A DNA stretch of 25,668 bases from JABWBJ01 sp036507855 (GTDB taxonomy: Bacteria; Gemmatimonadota; Gemmatimonadetes; Gemmatimonadales; Gemmatimonadaceae). Made by a program: the position numbers and the translations under genes. The notes beneath the pieces are model-generated. The model saw only the letters and a program-made list of their open reading frames with translations. It made no database searches and was not told the origin of the DNA. Location: contig DATCIJ010000144.1 of NCBI GenBank assembly GCA_036507855.1, positions 1 to 25,668 of the forward strand. The letters are read 5' to 3'. The number at the start of each line of letters is the position of its first letter. Positions within the stretch are counted from its first letter, which is position 1. Below, piece after piece: positions 15,028 to 22,952 of this stretch.

Positions 15028-17304
15028 CTGGGGCCGTTTTTCGGGTCAGCTGTTCCTCAATGTACGCACTGGAATGCCGGCTCGCGGATCCTGATGGCGG
15101 GCCTGAGCCTCGTGCTCACCACGAGCGCGGGGCAGGCGCAGCACGTCGCCCGTGCTGCGCAGACAATAGTACTCCGTCCGGGCATGGTCATCACGCATTC
15201 GACGAGGTTCAAACCGGGGACATACCGCCTGCCCGCCCCCGCTCATGCCGATTCGGCGCTGATCGTGGTGCGGGGTGATAGTGTCACCCTCGACCTCACC
15301 GGCGTCGTGCTCGAGGGCATGGCTCCCGACTCCGATCCAGACCTCGCCACCGGCGTCGCCATCAGGGTGGAGGGCGGCCAAAACGTCCGCATTCTCGGCG
15401 CTCGCATTCGCGGATACAAGATCGGCATTCTGGCGCGCGGCACGCGCGGGTTCGAGCTCAGGGGCTTGGACCTGAGCCACAACTGGAAGCCACGACTGTT
15501 CAGTCTCGTGGAGCATGAGAGCCTTGTCGATTGGCTTTCGTTCCACAACAACGAGAGCAACGAATGGCTGCGCTTTGGAGCCGCCATCTATCTCGACAAC
15601 GTCAGCGGCGGCCTCATCCAGGGCAACACCGTGACGCAGGGAATGAACGCGCTCCTGATGAATCGGGTCGACCACGTCACGATTCGGGATAACAACTTCT
15701 CCTGGAACTCCGGGCTCGGTGTCGGTCTGTATCGTTCCACCGACAACACGATCATCCGCAACTCGATCAACTTCAACATTCGCGGATACAGCCACGGGTT
15801 CTACCGTCGCGGACAGGACTCGGCCGGGATTCTCCTCTACGAGCAAAGCAGCAACAACCTCGTGGCGTTCAACTCGGCTACCCACGGAGGCGACGGGGTG
15901 TTCCTGTGGGCCGGCAACTACACGATGAACACCGGCCAGGGCGGGTCGAACGACAACGTTTTCTACGCCAATGATTTCAGTTTCGCGCCGGCCAACGGAA
16001 TCGAGGCGACGTTCAGCCGGAACACGTTCGTCGCGAACATCGCCGAGGGGAACGACTACGGCGTGTGGGGCGGCTACAGCTTCGATTCGCGCATCGTCGC
16101 GAATTGTTTCGCGAACAATCGGTATGGGATCGCCATCGAGCACGGCCAGCAGAACAGCATCATCGCCAATCGTTTCATCGGAGATTCGACGGCCATCAGG
16201 TTGTGGGGGGACAGCATTCAGCCGTCGGACTGGGGATACCCGAAGCATCGGGATACGCGGAGCCGCGATTACCTGATCGAGCGCAACACGTTCGAGGGTG
16301 TGCCGCGCAAGTTCCAGCTCGCCAACTCGTCAGGCATTCAGATGGATGCGCCCGATACAGCGGCAGCGGTGCCACCCAATTCAGATGGCAGTCGTGTTTC
16401 TGGCAGTTTATCTCAAGTCTCACATCTCACATCCAGTTGCGGAGCAATTCCAGCGGTTCCAGCGAGCCATGGCGACCTGATTCCGGTTCTTCCGGGCGTG
16501 CCTCACGAGGTCCCCCGCCCGCCCGTCCCTCGTCGCCATCGGTCCGCGATCGTCGTCGACGAGTGGGGGCCGTACGACTACCAATACCCGAAGCTCTGGC
16601 CCGTCGACAGCACACGCGCCGTGCCACTGCGCCTGGCCGTTCACGGCCCACCCGGAATGTGGACGCTGGTGAGTCGCGCCGGTGTGCAGGAAATCTCCGC
16701 CTCGTCAGGCAGGATCGGCGATACCATCCGCGTCACACCACGCGCCGATTCGGCCGGCCTCTGGGAGGTAGTCATGGAGTACCGGGGCGCCGCAACGATC
16801 ACCTCGCGAGGCGAACGCCGACGCGCGGGCGAGCCGGTGCGTTTCATGTACGCGCGTTACGAGCCCCCGGTGGCGTGGCAGTTCCGTGCCTGGGCGTGGA
16901 GCGATTCGCTCGACCCACGGCGATCCGGGAACTGGGAGCGGCTGACGACGGGTCCCCGCCTCCTGGATCGCACGATGCCGCGACTCGACTTCATGTGGTT
17001 CCGGCCGACCATCCGTGAATTGCCTCAGGCGCGATTCGCCGTTGAGGCGAACGGCTCGGTCAACCTCCCGGCCGGAGACTACACGGTCCGCACGATCAGT
17101 GATGACGGAATCCGCGTCTGGGTTGATGGCCGGTTGGTCATCGACAACTGGGATTTGCACGGCTCGGAGATCGACTACGCGCCGCTGACCGGCGGAGCGC
17201 ACGAACTCAAGGTGCAGTACTTCCAGATCGACGGTTGGGCTGAGCTGCGACTCGACGTCCTCCGCGGTGTGCACCGATCGCCGGGATCTCCCGGCCCGCA
17301 CTGA
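15010..17304 (+). CDS. Secreted parallel beta-helix protein with C-terminal PA14 domain
   Basis: A 764-residue exported protein. After a signal segment (RILMAGLSLVLTTSAGQAQ) comes a long right-handed beta-helix, about residues 57-440, with repeated turns rich in Asn, Gly and Ile (NVRILGARIRGYKIGI, GLIQGNTVTQGMNALL, HVTIRDNNFSWNSGLGV), as in NosD-like and polysaccharide-lyase-like folds. An Ig-like region follows (DEWGPYDYQYPKLWPVDS), then a PA14-type domain at about 617-754 (RTISDDGIRVWVDGRLVIDNW). A heptamer array is embedded at 16411-16431. No catalytic residues can be named; glycan binding or lyase action is possible. ATG 15010 was chosen because the later ATG 15094 would leave the signal peptide without its basic n-region. 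The GH3 gene starts one base after the stop, so they form an operon. Confidence 0.8.
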   Translation: MSRRVHLGPFFGSAVPQCTHWNAGSRILMAGLSLVLTTSAGQAQHVARAAQTIVLRPGMVITHSTRFKPGTYRLPAPAHADSALIVVRGDSVTLDLTGVVLEGMAPDSDPDLATGVAIRVEGGQNVRILGARIRGYKIGILARGTRGFELRGLDLSHNWKPRLFSLVEHESLVDWLSFHNNESNEWLRFGAAIYLDNVSGGLIQGNTVTQGMNALLMNRVDHVTIRDNNFSWNSGLGVGLYRSTDNTIIRNSINFNIRGYSHGFYRRGQDSAGILLYEQSSNNLVAFNSATHGGDGVFLWAGNYTMNTGQGGSNDNVFYANDFSFAPANGIEATFSRNTFVANIAEGNDYGVWGGYSFDSRIVANCFANNRYGIAIEHGQQNSIIANRFIGDSTAIRLWGDSIQPSDWGYPKHRDTRSRDYLIERNTFEGVPRKFQLANSSGIQMDAPDTAAAVPPNSDGSRVSGSLSQVSHLTSSCGAIPAVPASHGDLIPVLPGVPHEVPRPPVPRRHRSAIVVDEWGPYDYQYPKLWPVDSTRAVPLRLAVHGPPGMWTLVSRAGVQEISASSGRIGDTIRVTPRADSAGLWEVVMEYRGAATITSRGERRRAGEPVRFMYARYEPPVAWQFRAWAWSDSLDPRRSGNWERLTTGPRLLDRTMPRLDFMWFRPTIRELPQARFAVEANGSVNLPAGDYTVRTISDDGIRVWVDGRLVIDNWDLHGSEIDYAPLTGGAHELKVQYFQIDGWAELRLDVLRGVHRSPGSPGPH
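16411..16431 (+). repeat. Heptamer array of three units (tctcaag/tctcaca) inside the beta-helix gene
   Basis: Three 7-base units lie in the linker between the beta-helix and the Ig-like part. Because three units make 21 bases, they are read without a frame change and encode a Ser/His-rich stretch (SQVSHLTS). Confidence 0.75.
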
Positions 17305-17305
17305 C

Positions 17306-19993
17306 GTGCAGCGCCCTTCGCGACGGTGGACGGCCATCGTGCTGCTGGCCGCTGGCACGAGTGTGGCCGCCACCGTGCAGGATCGACCCCCGTATCGTGA
17401 CGCCGCGCTATCGGCCGATGCGCGAGCGCGCGACCTGCTGGGCCGCATGACGCTCCAGGAGAAGTTCTGGCAGTTGTACATGAGCCCGGGAAGCCTGGAC
17501 GACTCGACCCACGACTATTCGCACGGGTCGTTTGGGCTTCAGATCCGGCTGCCTGAATCGAGCGAACAGCGATCAGCGATCAGCGACCAGGTGACTGCCG
17601 CACTCGTTCGAACGCACACCGAGCGCATCAACGCCATTCAGAGCTACTTCGTCGGGAAGACGCGGTTAGGCATTCCGATCATCCCGTTCGAGGAAGCGCT
17701 CCACGGGCTGATGGCGCCCGGCGCCACAGTATTCCCGCAGGCCATCGGACTGGCGGCGACCTGGGACACCGCACTCGCCGGCGGCGTCGCGCAGGCGGCG
17801 GCGCGGGAGACCAGGAGCCGCGGAATCCGGCAGGCGCTGTCACCGGTCGTGAACATTGCCACCGATGTGCGGTGGGGCCGCGTCGAGGAGACATACGGCG
17901 AAGACCCCTTCCTCACCACGCTGTTTGGCGACGTGTTCGTGCGCGCGTTCGAGCGCGGAGGAGTCATCGCGACGCCGAAGCATTTCGTGGCGAACGTCGG
18001 TGACGGTGGACGCGACAGTTATCCGATTGACTTGAGCGTGCGCCAACTGGAGGAACTGCACTTCCCTCCCTTCGCCTCCGCCGTGAAGAACGCCGGCGCT
18101 CGCTCCGTCATGACGTCCTACAACTCGGTGGATGGATCGCCTGCCACCCAGAACCGCTGGCTGCTGACGGACGTCCTGAAGCGCGACTGGGGTTTCACCG
18201 GATTCGTCATCTCGGATGCCGCGGCGACAGGCGGCGCTACGGTATTGCACCACACCGAGCCCAACACGCCCACCGCCGCCAGGCATGCGTGGGAATCCGG
18301 ACTCGACGTGGTATTCCAGTCGACCTGGCCCCAGCATCGTCCCTACTGGGAAGCGGTGCGCACAGGAATGGTGGACTCTGGCCTCATCGACAGCGCCGTC
18401 CTTCGCGTGCTTCGCGCCAAGTTCCAGCTCGGGCTGTTCGAGCGGCCGTTCGCCAACGTCGACAGCGCCGCATTCTGGAATGGTCACGCCACTCACAGAC
18501 AGCTGGCGCGAGAGGTCGCGGCCGCCTCGCTCGTTCTCCTGAAGAATGCCGGCGAAACGCTGCCGCTTCGTCGCGGACTGGGCTCGATCGCCGTCATCGG
18601 CACGGATGCTGCGGAGTCGCGATTGGGCGGTTACAGCGGACCCGGAATCCGGCCCGTGTCGATCCTCGACGGACTGCGCGCCGCCGCCGGTACGGCCACG
18701 CGAATCCGGTGGACGCCTGGACCGGGACGATCCGCAACGACGCCAATGGTGGTGCCTGACGAGTACTTCTCGCGGCCCGGTGATGCCGGCCCGGGTCTCA
18801 ATGGCGAGTACTTCGACAATAACCGCCTGGCCGGACCGCCGCGTCTTGCGCGCACCGATCGCCGGATCGACTTCCAGTGGACGCTCAACTCGCCGGGTCG
18901 CGGCATTCCGTTCGACTGGTACTCGGCGCGCTGGACGGGAACCCTGCGCGTGCCAGCGGGGGGCGTCAGGCGGATCGGCATCGAAGGGAACGACGGCTAT
19001 CGACTCTGGGTCGACGGGCGCCTGATCATCGACAACTGGCGGAAGGAATCCTTCCGGACCGCGCTCGTCGATGCGAACCTCACCCCCGGCTCCCACGACC
19101 TCCGGCTGGAGTATTTCGAGAGCACCGGGAACGCGAGGCTGCGTCTCGTCTGGGACTTCGGCGTGCCTGACGAGTCCGGCGCGCGAATCGCCGAGGCGGT
19201 GACGCTGGCACGGGCGAGCGATGTCGCGATCGTCGTGGCCGGAATCGAGGAGGGAGAATTCCGGGATCGGGCGCGGCTGTCCCTTCCCGGGCGCCAGGAG
19301 GAACTCATCACGGCTGTCGCCGCGACGGGGAAGCCGGTGGTGGTCGTGCTCGTTGGCGGGAGCGCTATCACCATGTCGCACTGGATCGACCGCGTGGGCG
19401 CTGTTGTCATGGCGTGGTATCCGGGCGAGGAAGGCGGGCATGGTGTTGCCGACGTGCTTTTCGGCGCGGTGAATCCGTCAGGGCGCCTGCCGATCACGTT
19501 CCCCATTGAGGAGGGTCAGTTACCCCTCGTCTACAATCACAAACCGACCGGTCGCGGTGACGACTACGTCGATCTCACCGGTCATCCGCTCTTTCCATTC
19601 GGGTTTGGCCTCAGCTACACCAGCTTCGAGTACGATTCGCTGCGCCTGGAACCCGACACGATCGGACCAGCGGATTCGGCTATCGTCAGCTTCGTGGTGA
19701 GGAACACCGGAACTCGTGCCGGCCACGAGGTTGCGCAGCTGTACATCCGCGACGTGCTCGCCTCAGTCGCCCGTCCCGTCCAGGAGCTCCGCGGATTCCA
19801 GCGCATCAGCCTCGGCCCCGGCGAAAGCCGCTGGCTGACCTTCCCACTCAATGCCTCCAGGCATCTCGGCTTTCGCGATCAAGCCGGACGACGCGTTGTC
19901 GAGGACGGGGCCATTCGCGTCATGGTGGGCGCTTCGTCAAGGGACATCCGGCTGCGTGGATTCCTGGAGGTCAGACGCGACTCCTCGCGTTGA
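17306..19993 (+). CDS. GH3 beta-glycosidase with PA14 insert
   Basis: An 895-residue exported GH3 enzyme. After a signal peptide (RRWTAIVLLAAGTSVAA) come the (beta/alpha)8 domain with GRVEETYGEDPFL, ATPKHFVANVGDGGRDS and the nucleophile block GFVISDAAATG (D304), then the alpha/beta sandwich. The latter is interrupted by a PA14 domain at about 497-620 (GLNGEYFDNNRLAGPPRL, NDGYRLWVDGRLIIDNW). It resumes with VVAGIEEGEFRDRARLSLPG and VMAWYPGEEGGHGVADVLFG, and a C-terminal Fn3-like domain (GHEVAQLYIRDVLASVARPV). PA14-bearing GH3 enzymes cleave beta-glucosides or related oligosaccharides. GTG 17306 is chosen because it follows the upstream TGA by one base and leaves a normal signal peptide; GTG 17267 would overlap the beta-helix gene. 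A heptamer array lies at 17561-17588. Confidence 0.93.
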   Translation: MQRPSRRWTAIVLLAAGTSVAATVQDRPPYRDAALSADARARDLLGRMTLQEKFWQLYMSPGSLDDSTHDYSHGSFGLQIRLPESSEQRSAISDQVTAALVRTHTERINAIQSYFVGKTRLGIPIIPFEEALHGLMAPGATVFPQAIGLAATWDTALAGGVAQAAARETRSRGIRQALSPVVNIATDVRWGRVEETYGEDPFLTTLFGDVFVRAFERGGVIATPKHFVANVGDGGRDSYPIDLSVRQLEELHFPPFASAVKNAGARSVMTSYNSVDGSPATQNRWLLTDVLKRDWGFTGFVISDAAATGGATVLHHTEPNTPTAARHAWESGLDVVFQSTWPQHRPYWEAVRTGMVDSGLIDSAVLRVLRAKFQLGLFERPFANVDSAAFWNGHATHRQLAREVAAASLVLLKNAGETLPLRRGLGSIAVIGTDAAESRLGGYSGPGIRPVSILDGLRAAAGTATRIRWTPGPGRSATTPMVVPDEYFSRPGDAGPGLNGEYFDNNRLAGPPRLARTDRRIDFQWTLNSPGRGIPFDWYSARWTGTLRVPAGGVRRIGIEGNDGYRLWVDGRLIIDNWRKESFRTALVDANLTPGSHDLRLEYFESTGNARLRLVWDFGVPDESGARIAEAVTLARASDVAIVVAGIEEGEFRDRARLSLPGRQEELITAVAATGKPVVVVLVGGSAITMSHWIDRVGAVVMAWYPGEEGGHGVADVLFGAVNPSGRLPITFPIEEGQLPLVYNHKPTGRGDDYVDLTGHPLFPFGFGLSYTSFEYDSLRLEPDTIGPADSAIVSFVVRNTGTRAGHEVAQLYIRDVLASVARPVQELRGFQRISLGPGESRWLTFPLNASRHLGFRDQAGRRVVEDGAIRVMVGASSRDIRLRGFLEVRRDSSR
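17561..17588 (+). repeat. Heptamer array of four units (agcgatc type) inside the GH3 gene
   Basis: Four 7-base units, two of them exactly agcgatc and the others agcgaac and agcgacc. They lie in the coding sequence at about residues 86-95 (EQRSAISDQ), between the first strand region and the conserved ERINAIQ helix, so in a likely loop. Confidence 0.9.
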
Positions 19994-20061
19994 ACCCGCG
20001 CGGACCGGACCACACCTTTCAACCCCGAACGGCCCAGCTATCGAACCCCGAGGAAGCGACC

Positions 20062-21807
20062 ATGAGCTCGACGGAAGATTCTGAGGACACGTTGGAAGCG
20101 ACGACTCCCGAAGTTGATCGCACGCTTGATCGGCGCGGCTTTGTTCGCACTGCGCTTGCCTCGGCCGCACTCGCCGGCTTGCCCTCGGGCCTCGCGGCGC
20201 AGGGCGCTGGTCGCGGACAGCAGGCAGCGCCGCCTCCACCTCGTCCCCTCGGCAATGGCGAGCCGCCGGCGATGGTTTTTCAGCCGTATCCGGGCGGCAC
20301 CGGCGCGTATCTCGAGAAGATCGCGCGCGAGCGCGGACGCGACGCCTTCGAACGCACCCGGTTCACGGTGGAAGGATGGCGCGGTCCGGTCCCAACGTCC
20401 GAGGAGGAGATCGCGTTCCTGCCGGCACACCGGCTGGCGGCGCTGCTGCAGTCGCGACGCATTTCGGCCGTGCAGCTCACCGACATCTATCTCAATCGGA
20501 TGAAGCGGCTCGACCCGACGCTCTTGTGCGCGGTGTCGATCCTCGAAGGTCCCGCGCGCGAAGCGGCGCAGCAGGCTGACGCCGAGATTCGTGCCGGACG
20601 GTATCGCGGACCGTTGCACGGGCTTCCCTTCGGCATCAAGGACCTGTTCGCCGTACGAGGAACGCGAACGACGTGGGGATCGAAGGCACACCAGGACCAG
20701 GTCATCGACGTCGACTCGGAGGCGTATGTGCGTCTCCGGGACGCGGGCGCGATCCTCATCGCCAAGCTGGCTACGGGGCTCTTTGCCCAGGGCGACAACT
20801 GGTATCGCGGCCAGACGAAGAATCCCTGGAATGTCGCGCAGGGCTCGAGCGGTTCATCGGCAGGACCCAGCTCGGCGACCGCCGCCGGCTGCGTCGCATT
20901 CGGCATCGGGACCGAGACGCAGGGTTCGATCGTTTCGCCAACCATCAGGTGCGGACTCAGCGCGCTGCGTCCCACGTTCGGTCGCGTGAGCCGCTACGGT
21001 GGGATGGTGCTCGCGTGGAGCATGGACAAGGTCGGACCGATCTGCCGCACCGTCGAGGATTGCGCGCTCGTCTTCAACACGATTCACGGAGCGGATGAAA
21101 AGGATCCGGCAACCGTGACGGCGCCCTTCCGCTTCGACCGAAAGGTTGACCTGTCGAGGCTCCGGATCGGGTTCGACGATGGCTCGCCGGCCGCGGTGGT
21201 GGCGAAGCTCCGCGAACTTGGTGCGCAGTTGAAGCCAATGCCCCCGCGACCGAATTCGGCGGGCATCAGTGGCCTTGGGGTCGAATCCGCCGCCGCCTTC
21301 GATTCCTACATCGCGACCCTACCACCTCAGTACGTGGATTCGGTGTTGGCGACGACGGGTCGGGGTCGCGGCGGAGGTGGCGCGCCCGCAGCGGCTACGC
21401 CCGGGGCAGCCACGCCTGACAGCGGTAGGCGCGGTGGCGGCGGCCGTGGCCGGGGTCCGGCCGGAGATGACAGCCCGGGATCAGCGGTGACGCGCTTCGG
21501 GCGCGGCCGCACGACGCCGGCGCTCGACTTCATGCAGGCCCAGCGTCGTCGCTATCTGCTCATTCATGAGATGGCGGCGGTGATGAAGGACTTCGACATG
21601 TACATCAGCGGGAATGGAGATGTTGGCCTGACAAATCAGACCGGACATCCCGCCGTCGTCTTTCCGTATATGATGTCCGAAGGCGAGCGGTCGCAGCCGG
21701 TCTGCACGACGATCATCGGCGCGCTCTTCGCGGATGACGCGATACTGTCGGTGGCGAACGCCTATCAGAGCGCAACCGACTGGCACCAGAGGCATCCGAA
21801 GCTGTAG
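20062..21807 (+). CDS. Tat-exported amidase-signature hydrolase
   Basis: A 581-residue amidase-signature enzyme. Residues 20-50 hold a twin-arginine signal (DRRGFVRTALASAALAGL). The Ser-cisSer-Lys triad is visible: Lys193 in GLPFGIKDLF, the cis-Ser region GSSGSSAGPSSA (S262/S263), and the nucleophile Ser289 in GTETQGSIVSPT. Residues about 430-475 are a Gly/Arg/Ala/Pro-rich insertion (GRGRGGGGAP and similar), like that in the M14 protein. Such enzymes hydrolyse amide bonds of aryl or peptide-like amides; the substrate here is unknown, perhaps an N-acyl sugar or peptide freed by the neighbouring enzymes. ATG 20062 is chosen because gagga lies 8 bases upstream; an upstream ATG at 19990 overlaps the GH3 stop. 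The 68-base spacing suggests co-transcription with the GH3 gene. Confidence 0.9.
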   Translation: MSSTEDSEDTLEATTPEVDRTLDRRGFVRTALASAALAGLPSGLAAQGAGRGQQAAPPPPRPLGNGEPPAMVFQPYPGGTGAYLEKIARERGRDAFERTRFTVEGWRGPVPTSEEEIAFLPAHRLAALLQSRRISAVQLTDIYLNRMKRLDPTLLCAVSILEGPAREAAQQADAEIRAGRYRGPLHGLPFGIKDLFAVRGTRTTWGSKAHQDQVIDVDSEAYVRLRDAGAILIAKLATGLFAQGDNWYRGQTKNPWNVAQGSSGSSAGPSSATAAGCVAFGIGTETQGSIVSPTIRCGLSALRPTFGRVSRYGGMVLAWSMDKVGPICRTVEDCALVFNTIHGADEKDPATVTAPFRFDRKVDLSRLRIGFDDGSPAAVVAKLRELGAQLKPMPPRPNSAGISGLGVESAAAFDSYIATLPPQYVDSVLATTGRGRGGGGAPAAATPGAATPDSGRRGGGGRGRGPAGDDSPGSAVTRFGRGRTTPALDFMQAQRRRYLLIHEMAAVMKDFDMYISGNGDVGLTNQTGHPAVVFPYMMSEGERSQPVCTTIIGALFADDAILSVANAYQSATDWHQRHPKL

Positions 21808-21813
21808 TCGTTC

Positions 21814-21891
21814 GCGCAAAGCGCAAGGCGCAAAGCGTCGAGAGGTCGCGTGTTCATCCTCTTTGCGCTTGGCGCATTGCGCTCTGCGCTG
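21814..21891. repeat. Two opposed heptamer arrays forming a hairpin between converging genes
   Basis: The left array (21814-21837) has three units of gcgcaaa/gcgcaag. The right array (21861-21888) has four units of the inverse type (ctttgcg, cttggcg, cattgcg, ctctgcg). The arms pair over about 22 bases with a few mismatches around a loop of about 24 bases. The structure begins 7 bases after the amidase stop and ends just before the hypE stop on the other strand, so it may act as a two-way terminator. Confidence 0.85.
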
Positions 21892-21893
21892 AT

Positions 21894-22952
21894 TCAACAG
21901 ATTCGCGGCAGCTGGTCCCCCGGCAGCATGTCCACGACGCGCCGCGACCCCAGCCGCGTCCGCAGCACCACAAGCCCCGGGTGGTCGGCGACCGCCACGC
22001 CGGCAATCGAGGCCTGGGCGCCTAACGGGTGCGAGCGAAGGCGCGCCAGGGCTTCTTCGGCGCGGTCCGGCGCCACGAATGCGGCCAGCATCCCTTCGTT
22101 GGCCACGTAGAGCGGATCGAGCCCAAGCACCTCGCACGCCGCGGCGACCGGCCCCGGGATCGTCAGCTGCGCCTCATCGAGGAGCACGCCGACGCCTGAC
22201 GAGGCCGCGATTTCGTTCAGCGCGCTCGCGAGTCCGCCGCGTGTGGGATCGCGCATGGCGCGGATCGCCGGAGCAAGATCGCCTCGAAGCAGGTCGACGA
22301 GCGGGACCAGGCACGCGCTGTCGCTCCTGATCTCCGTCTCGAAGGCGAGCCCCTCGCGGGCCGCCATGATCGCCATCCCGTGCTGCGCCAGCGGTCCGCT
22401 GACCAGGAGCACATCGCCCGGGTGCACCGCATCGGGCCGGGGGCGCAGGACTGGGTCGAGCATGCCGATGCCGGTCGTGTTGACGTACAAGCCATCGGCC
22501 TTTCCGCGTTCCACCACCTTCGTGTCGCCCGTGACAATCAGAACGCCGGCCTTGCGTGCCGCCAGCGCCATGTCGGCAACGACGCGATCGAGGCGCTCGA
22601 ACGGCAAGCCCTCCTCGAGAATGAACGCCGAGGAGAGATAACGCGGGATCGCGCCCATCATCGCGAGATCATTCAGCGTGCCGTGGACCGCCAGCGAGCC
22701 GATCGTGCCACCCGGGAACTCGATCGGGTTGACGACAAACGAGTCCGTCGAGACCGCAATCTCGCCGCCTTCAACCGGGACGACGGCCGCGTCAGCGAGT
22801 CTGGACAGCGTCTCATTGCCGAAGTGCAGCAGGAACAGGTCGCGGAGGAGCGCCGCGCTCATCTTTCCCCCGGATCCATGTCCGAGCTGAACGCGATCGA
22901 TCTTCACGAGGGGAGCCGGGCAGATCGGGCCCTCGGCCAGTGTCGCCGTCAT
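21894..22952 (-). CDS. hypE: Hydrogenase maturation protein HypE
   Basis: A 352-residue HypE. The N-terminus has the ATP-binding GHGSGGK motif; the middle has the PurM-like blocks TDSFVVNPIEFPGG, GTLNDLAMMGA, GVLIVTGDTKVVERG and MRDPTRGGLASALNEIA; the C-terminus ends in PRIC, whose Cys accepts the carbamoyl group from HypF and is dehydrated to thiocyanate, the source of the CN ligands of the NiFe site. HypE works with HypF and passes cyanide to the HypC-HypD complex in the cytoplasm. ATG 22952 is set by the ATGA overlap with the hypD stop, implying coupled translation. The open frame continues upstream into hypD sequence, but that part has no HypE homology. Complete, no disruption. Confidence 0.96.
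   Translation of the reverse strand: MTATLAEGPICPAPLVKIDRVQLGHGSGGKMSAALLRDLFLLHFGNETLSRLADAAVVPVEGGEIAVSTDSFVVNPIEFPGGTIGSLAVHGTLNDLAMMGAIPRYLSSAFILEEGLPFERLDRVVADMALAARKAGVLIVTGDTKVVERGKADGLYVNTTGIGMLDPVLRPRPDAVHPGDVLLVSGPLAQHGMAIMAAREGLAFETEIRSDSACLVPLVDLLRGDLAPAIRAMRDPTRGGLASALNEIAASSGVGVLLDEAQLTIPGPVAAACEVLGLDPLYVANEGMLAAFVAPDRAEEALARLRSHPLGAQASIAGVAVADHPGLVVLRTRLGSRRVVDMLPGDQLPRIC

Noticed and set aside
15046..16248. A 400-codon open frame antisense to the beta-helix gene
   Set aside because: It has no recognisable domain, is rich in Val, Asp, Arg and His as expected for a shadow frame in GC-rich DNA, and lies fully opposite a clear beta-helix coding sequence.
17840..19441. A 533-codon open frame antisense to the GH3 gene
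   Set aside because: It lies opposite well-conserved GH3 and PA14 blocks, and its composition is that of a complementary-strand shadow.
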